Assembly: GCA_028554795.2 (NCBI GenBank)
Contig: CM068830.1
Span: 115,314,714 to 115,378,713, forward strand
DNA: 64,000 bases
Reading direction: 5' to 3'
From: Sinohyriopsis cumingii
Taxonomy: Eukaryota; Mollusca; Bivalvia; Unionida; Unionidae
The translations under genes and the position numbers were made by a program. Shown one piece after another: positions 57,601 through 64,000 of the stretch; position 1 is the first letter of the stretch; every line of letters starts with the position of its first letter. The notes below the pieces were generated by a model. The model was given only the letters and a program-made list of their open reading frames with translations, was not told the origin of the DNA and did not search any database.

Positions 57601-60600
57601 GTGTGCATAAATCGTGTACATGGGACCACCGTATAGTAGAGTCTCAATAAATCTTGTACATAGGACTACAGTATAGTACAGTGTGGGAAAATCTTGTACA
57701 TATGACCACCGTATAGTACAATGTATGTAAATCTTGTACATATGACCACCGTATAGTACAACGTACGTAAATCTCGTACATAGAACCACCGTATAGCACA
57801 ATGTACGTAAATCTTGTACATAGGACCACCGTATAGTACAGTGTTCATAAATCTTGTACATAGGACCACCGTATAGAACAATGTGTGTAAATCTTGTACA
57901 TAGGACCACCGTATATTGCCATGTGTGTAAATCTTGTACATAGGAACACCGTATAGTACAGTGTGCGTAAATCTTGTACATAGGACCACCGTATAGTACA
58001 GTGTGCATAAATCTTCTACATAGGACCACCATATTGTATAATGTGTACAATGTGTGTAACTCTTGTACATAGGACCACCGTAGAGTGCAGTGTGGGTAAA
58101 TCTTGTACATAGGACCACCGTATAGTACAATGTGTATAAATTTTGTACATATGACCACCGTATAGTACAATGTGTGTAAATCTTCTACATAGGACCACCG
58201 TATATTACAGTGTGCCGAAATCGTGTACATAGGACCACCGTATAGTACAGTCTCAATAAATCTTGTACATAGGACTACAGTATAGTACAGTGTGGGTAAA
58301 TCTTGTACATATGACAACCGTATAGTACAATGTGTGTAAATATTCTACATAGGACCACCGTATAGTACAATTTCTGTAAATCTTGTACATAGAACCACCG
58401 TATAGTACAGTGTACGTAAATCTTGTACATAGGACCACCGTATAGTACAGTGTGTGTAAATCTTGTACATAGGACCACCGTATAGTAAAATGTGTGTAAA
58501 TCTTGTACATAGGACCACCGTATAGTACAAAGTGTGTAAATCTTGTACATAGCAGCACCGTATAGTACAGTGTGCATAAATCTTGTACATAGGACCACCG
58601 TATTGTATAATGTGTGTTAATCTTGTACATATGACCACCGTATTGTACAATGTGTATAAATCTTGTACACAGGACCACCGTATGGTAAAGTGTGCGTGAA
58701 TCTTGTACATAATACGACCGCATAGTACAGTGTGCATAAATCTTGTACATAGGACCAGCGTATTGTATAATGTGTGTAAATCTTGTACATATGACCACCG
58801 TATAGTACAATGTATGTTAATCTTGTACATATGACCACCGTATAGTACAATGTATGTAAATCTTGTACATGGAACCACCGTATAGTACAGTGTACGTAAA
58901 TCTTGTACATAGGACCACCGTATAGTGCAGTGTGTGTAAATCTTGTACACAGGACCACCGTATAGTAAAATGTGTGTAAATCTTGTACATATGACCACCT
59001 TATAGTACAATGTGTGTAACTCTTGTACATACTACCACCGTATAGTACAGTGTGCATAAATCTTGTACATAGGACCACCGTATTGTATAATGTGTGTAAA
59101 TCTTGTACATATGACCACCGTATAGTACAATGTATGTAAATCTTGTACATATGACCACCGTATAGTACAATGTATGTAAATCTTGTACATATGACCACCG
59201 CATAGTACAATGTATGTAAATATTGTACATAGAACCACCGTATAGTACAGTGTGCGTAAATCTTGTACATAGGACCACCGTATAGTACAGTGTGCATAAA
59301 CCTTGTACATAGGACCACCGTATTGTATAATGTGTACAATGTGTGTAAATCTTGTACATAGGACCACCGTATAGTACAATGTGTGTAAATCTTGTACATA
59401 GAACCACCGTATAGTACAGTGTACGTAAATCTTGTACATAGGACCACCGTGTAGTACAGTGTGTGTAAATCTTGTATATAGGACCACCGATAGTACAATG
59501 TGTGTAAATCTTGTACATAGGACCACCGTATAGTACAATGTGTGTAAATCTTCTACATATGACCACCGTATAGTACGTTGTGTATAAATCTTGTACATAG
59601 AACCACCGTATAGTACAGTGTACGTAAATCTTGTACATAGGACCACCGCATAGTACAGTGTGCGTAAATCTTGTACATAGGACCACCGTTTTGTATAATG
59701 TGTGTAAATCTTGTACATATGACCACCGTATAGTACAATGTATGTTAATCTTGTACATATGACCACCGTATAGTACAATGTATGTAAATCTTGTACATAG
59801 AACCACCGTATAGTACAGTGTACGTAAATCTTGTACATAGGACCACCGTATAATACAGTGTGCATAAATCTTGTACGTAGGACCACCGTATTGTATAATG
59901 TGTGTAAATCTTGTACATATGACAACCGTATAGTACAATGTATGTAAATCTTGTACATATGACCACCGCATAGTACAATGTATGTAAATCTTGTACATAG
60001 AAGCACCGTATAGTACAGAGTACGTAAATCTTGTACATAGGACCACCGTATAGTGCAGTGTGCATAAACCTTGTACATAGGACCACCGTATTGTATAATG
60101 TGTACAATGTGTGTAAATCTTGTACATATGACCACCGTATAGTACAGTGTGTGTAAATCTTGTACATATGACCACCGTATAGTACAATGTGTGTAAATCT
60201 TGTACATAGGACCACCGTATAGTACAGTGTGCGTAAATCTTGTACATAGCACCACCGTATAGTACAGTGTGCATAAATCTTGTACATAGGACCACCGTAT
60301 TGTATAATGTGTACAATGTGTGTAAATCTTGTACATAGGACCACCGTATAGTACAGTGTGCGTAAATCTTGTACATAGGACCACCGTAGAGTACAGTGTG
60401 GGCAAATCTTGTACATAGGACCACCGTAGAGTGCAGTGTGGGTAAATCTTGTACATAGGACCACCGTATAGTACAATGTGTATAAATTTTGTACATATGA
60501 CCACCGTATAGTACAATGTGTGTAAATCTTGTACATAGGACCACCATATAGTACAGTGTGTATAAATCGTGTACATAGGACCACCGTATAGTACAGTCTC

Positions 60601-61430
60601 AATAAATCTTGTACATAGGACTACAGTATAGTACAGTTTGGGTAAATCTTGTACATATGACCACCGTATAGTACTATGTGTGTAAATATTGTACATAGGA
60701 CCACCGTATAGTACAATGTGTGTAAATCTTGTACATAGTACCACCGTATAGTACAGTGTCGGTAAATCTTGTACATAGGACCACCGTATAGCACAGTGTC
60801 AATAAATCTTGTACATAGGACCACCGTATAGTACAATGGGTGTAAATATTGTACATATGACCACCATATAGTACAATGTGTGTAAATCTTGTACATAGGA
60901 CCACCATATAGTACAGTGTGTGTAAATCTTGTACATAGGACCACCGTATAGTACAATGTGTGTAAATCTTGTACATAGGACCACTGTATAGTACAATGTG
61001 TGTAAATCTTGTACATAGGACCACCGTATAGTACAGTGTACGTAAATCTTGTACATAGGACCACCGTATAATACAGTGTCAATAAATCTTGTACATATGA
61101 CCACCGTATAGTACAATGTGTGTAAATATTGTACAGACGACCACCATATAGTGCAATGTGTGTAAATCTTGTACATAGGACCACCGTATAGTACAATGTG
61201 TGTAAATATTGTTCATAGGACCACCGTATAGTACAAGGTGTGCAAATCTTGAACATAGACCCCCATTATACTGCAATGTACATACATCATAGACATAGTC
61301 CCACATTATAGCAAAATGTAATTTAATTTTGTACATATGCACTATCATAGTCAAACGTATGTAATTTTTGTAGATATGCCTATATTAATGCAACATGTAT
61401 GTAAATATTTTTAAACAGGCACACATTATA
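54612..61430. repeat. 40-bp satellite array, about 165 copies
   Basis: The unit ATCTTGTACATAGGACCACC followed by GTATAGTACAATGTGTGTAA repeats at 40-bp spacing for about 6.65 kb, fading into diverged units after 61257. Variants recur in groups: GAACCACC units are usually followed by CAGTGTAC. Occasional 50-bp units carry an extra TGTACAATG. The minus-strand monomer has no stop in any frame and 40 is not a multiple of three, which creates overlapping frames of up to about 700 codons. They are artefacts. Confidence 0.97.
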
Positions 61431-61689
61431 GTAAAGAACCATCAATGAGTATCATGATGACAGCTCCTCAGAAAACATTATAATGAACTAAACCATCCTA
61501 AATAGTGTTGTTGATGTATATTGATGGACTGAACATCACCTTCCTATTCCATGCTAAGTAATTAGACGGTACACTGAATTCGATTTTTTAGAGGATATAT
61601 CGTAACTTTAATTCAAAACTGATAACTATAGGATTTTTCACCAAATTTTTTTTCTTCTCATAAATCAAAGTTGACAATTATAAGCAAAT

Positions 61690-63092
61690 GTTATGGTCAT
61701 GATATGTTATGGTTATGATATGGCATAGTCATGATATGTTATGAGCATGAAATGGTATGGCATGAAATGGTATGGTCATGATATGGTATGGTCATGATAT
61801 GGTATGGTCATGATATGGTATGGTCATGATATGTTATGGTCATGATATGTTATGGTCATGATATGGTATTTTCATGATATGTCATGGTCATGATATGGTA
61901 TGGTCATGATATGTTATGGTCATGTTATGTTATGGGCATGATATGGTATGGTCATGAAATGTTATGGTCATGATATGGTATGGTCATGATATGGTATGGT
62001 CATAATATGGTATGGTCATGATATGGTATGGTCATGATATGTTATGGTCATAATATTTCATGGTCATGATATGGTATGGTCATGATATGTTATGGTCATG
62101 ATATGGTATGGTCATGATATGGTATGGTCATGATATGTTATGGTCATGATATGGTATGGTCATGATATGTGATGGTCATGGTATGGTATGGTCATGACAT
62201 GTTATGGTCATGATATGTGATGGTCATGATATGGTATGGTCATGATATGTTATGGTCATGATATGGTATGGTCATGATATGTTATGGTCATGTTATGGCT
62301 ATGGTCATGATATGGTATGGTCATGAAATGTTGTGGTCATGATATGGTATGGTCATGATATGTCGTGGTCATGATATGGTATGGTCACGATATATTATGG
62401 TCATGATATTGTATGGTCATGATATGTCGTGGTCATGATATGGTATGGTCATGATATCTTATGGTCATGATTTGTTATGGTCATAATATGGTATGGGTAT
62501 GGTCATGATATGTTATGGTCATGATATGTTATTGTCATGATATGGTATGGTCATGATATGTTATGGTCATGATATGGTATGGTCATGATATTTGATGGTC
62601 GTGATATGTTATGGTCATGATATGTTATGGTCATGATATGTTGTGGTCATGGTATGTTATGGTCATGATATGCTATGGTCATGATATGTTATGGTCATAA
62701 TATGGTATGGGTATGGTCATGATATGTTATGGTCATGATATGTTATGGTCATGATATGGTATGGTCATGATATGGTATGGTCATGATATGTTATGGTCAT
62801 GATATGGTATGGTCATGATATCGTATGGTCATGATATCGTATGGCCATGATATGTTATGGTCATGACATGTGATGGTCATGATATGGTATGATCATGATA
62901 TGTTATGGTCATGATATGGTATGGTCATGATATGGTATGGTCATGATATGTTATGGTTATGATATGGTATGGTCATGATATGTTATGGTCATAATATGGT
63001 ATGGGTATGGTCATGATATGGTATGGTCATGATATGTTATGGTCATGATATGGTAAGGTCATGATATTATATGGTCATGATATGGTATGGTT
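61690..63092. repeat. 16-bp satellite array, about 88 copies
   Basis: TATGGTCATGATATGG and close variants (ATGTTATGG, ATGTCGTGG) repeat at 16-bp spacing, with scattered GGGTATGG insertions. Non-coding. Confidence 0.95.
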
Positions 63093-64000
63093 ATTCTCTC
63101 TAGAGCTGGAAGTTTAATGATTCTGCCAGGGTCTTCAATGGTCTTGTACCCTCGTTTTTGCGGCTTGAAATTTTAATTGTACCCGTTAGTGAGTGATGAC
63201 AATTCAGACTTGTGCCTTTTTATGATGCACTTTGATTTGGGCTGGCACTGAAGTAGTAATAACTCTTCATTCACCTTTGGACAGCATGGTACTGAGTGTG
63301 TCTCCAACAAATTTACTGTATACACCAGTGTTCGACATTTGCCTGATTACAATTGTAATATGCCAAAGGAGTCTCTCTGCCCAGCGAATCTAACTCTAGC
63401 GTGAATCTTGCTAGAAGTCACTTGTTTTCCCTTTAGTTCTCAGGAATTCTCGACAACAAAATGGAGGGGTATATATAAAAAGCGCATACCCCAAATTTAT
63501 TTCAGTATTTTCAGCTTAGAAGATACTATTATCGCACTTACGTAAAGTCAGTATCATCTGGCCTGTATAATTGGGTCATGGTTTGATTGTTTTGAGATTA
63601 TCTTTGAAGTTTATCATAGTGGGGAATTGGTTTTGGCTTGACTAAATTACCCATTTATTATATGGTATCACGGTACCAATTGTTTTTCCATATGCCTCAA
63701 TGCTAATGTTTTGTGAAATAAATATACTTTCTGTCCTACTTGGGCATGCATGTCACACACTGTCATATAGAACAATGCTAGATTGTCAATTTGACAATGA
63801 CATAACCAGGTACTCCATTGCATTTAAGAGAGATAACTCTACTGGAACTAGCCAGGGGTAAGAGTTATCTAGTCACAACAAGCACATTTTCAGCCATGTG
63901 TACCATATTTTAAAAATATCATAAAAAATACAAAATATGATCTAGATAGAGATGAACACAAACTCACATGTTGCCAAGAGGCTCAACATTTTTTTTAAGC
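63093..64000. other. Host intergenic DNA, no gene seen
   Basis: No frame with a recognisable motif. A TATATATAAAAAG sequence at about 63470 resembles a TATA box but no gene could be attached to it. Confidence 0.4.

Noticed and set aside
54583..61354. Many overlapping minus-strand frames of 60-707 codons with Tyr/Cys/Thr-rich repeats
   Set aside because: They are translations of the 40-bp satellite. The same residue pattern appears in all three frames because the monomer has no stop and is not a multiple of three.

Overview
The window looks like nuclear DNA of an invertebrate, most likely a lophotrochozoan such as a mollusc. The background is AT-rich and gene-poor, and is full of tandem arrays (16-, 17-, 25-, 38- and 40-bp units), microsatellites, a tRNA-derived SINE and decayed non-LTR retrotransposons. 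I found no convincing host protein-coding gene. Two complete-length Polinton/Maverick-type (adintovirus-like) endogenous DNA virus elements carry essentially all the real genes.

Element 1 (2897-20398, about 17.5 kb) has 341-bp terminal inverted repeats starting AG and ending CT, with a near-perfect 6-bp target duplication. It is the classical type: protein-primed family B DNA polymerase, packaging ATPase, chromodomain integrase, minor and major capsid proteins and several small core-type proteins. It is heavily decayed. The polymerase, integrase, minor capsid gene and several small genes carry frameshifts or in-frame stops, while the major capsid and ATPase frames stay open. Its right arm holds a three-copy gene cassette with a shared promoter-like box, and a hairpin module from the inner edge of the TIR is scattered behind several genes. 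Many of its genes have a TATA-like box about 50-60 nt upstream of the ATG.

Element 2 (25909-43238, about 17.3 kb) belongs to a clearly different lineage. Its TIRs of about 0.54 kb each contain a whole Cys-rich gene and end in a 149-bp palindromic module. Left to right it encodes a coiled-coil/proline-rich protein, a small core protein, major capsid protein, pX-like core protein, adenain-type protease, tail-fibre-like protein, two-TM membrane protein and minor capsid protein. A central non-coding zone with repeats and nested hairpins follows. The right half holds an HNH endonuclease, a paralogue of the TIR gene, a 1154-residue fusion of family B polymerase, SF1 helicase and HNH nuclease, an integrase, a zinc-ribbon/phospholipase A2 protein and the packaging ATPase. 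Apart from one in-frame stop in each of the two capsid genes its frames are intact. Its start codons sit directly behind a TATAATA-like motif.

Around the elements: 1-2896 and 20399-25908 hold dispersed and tandem repeats and a 5'-truncated RTE-like insertion. 43239-54600 holds a degenerate RNase H-bearing LINE on the minus strand, a diverged duplicated segment of about 0.8 kb, the SINE and microsatellites. 54612-61430 is a 40-bp satellite whose long minus-strand frames are an artefact of a stop-free monomer. 61690-63092 is a 16-bp satellite. All functions are read from motifs by eye; no database search was run.
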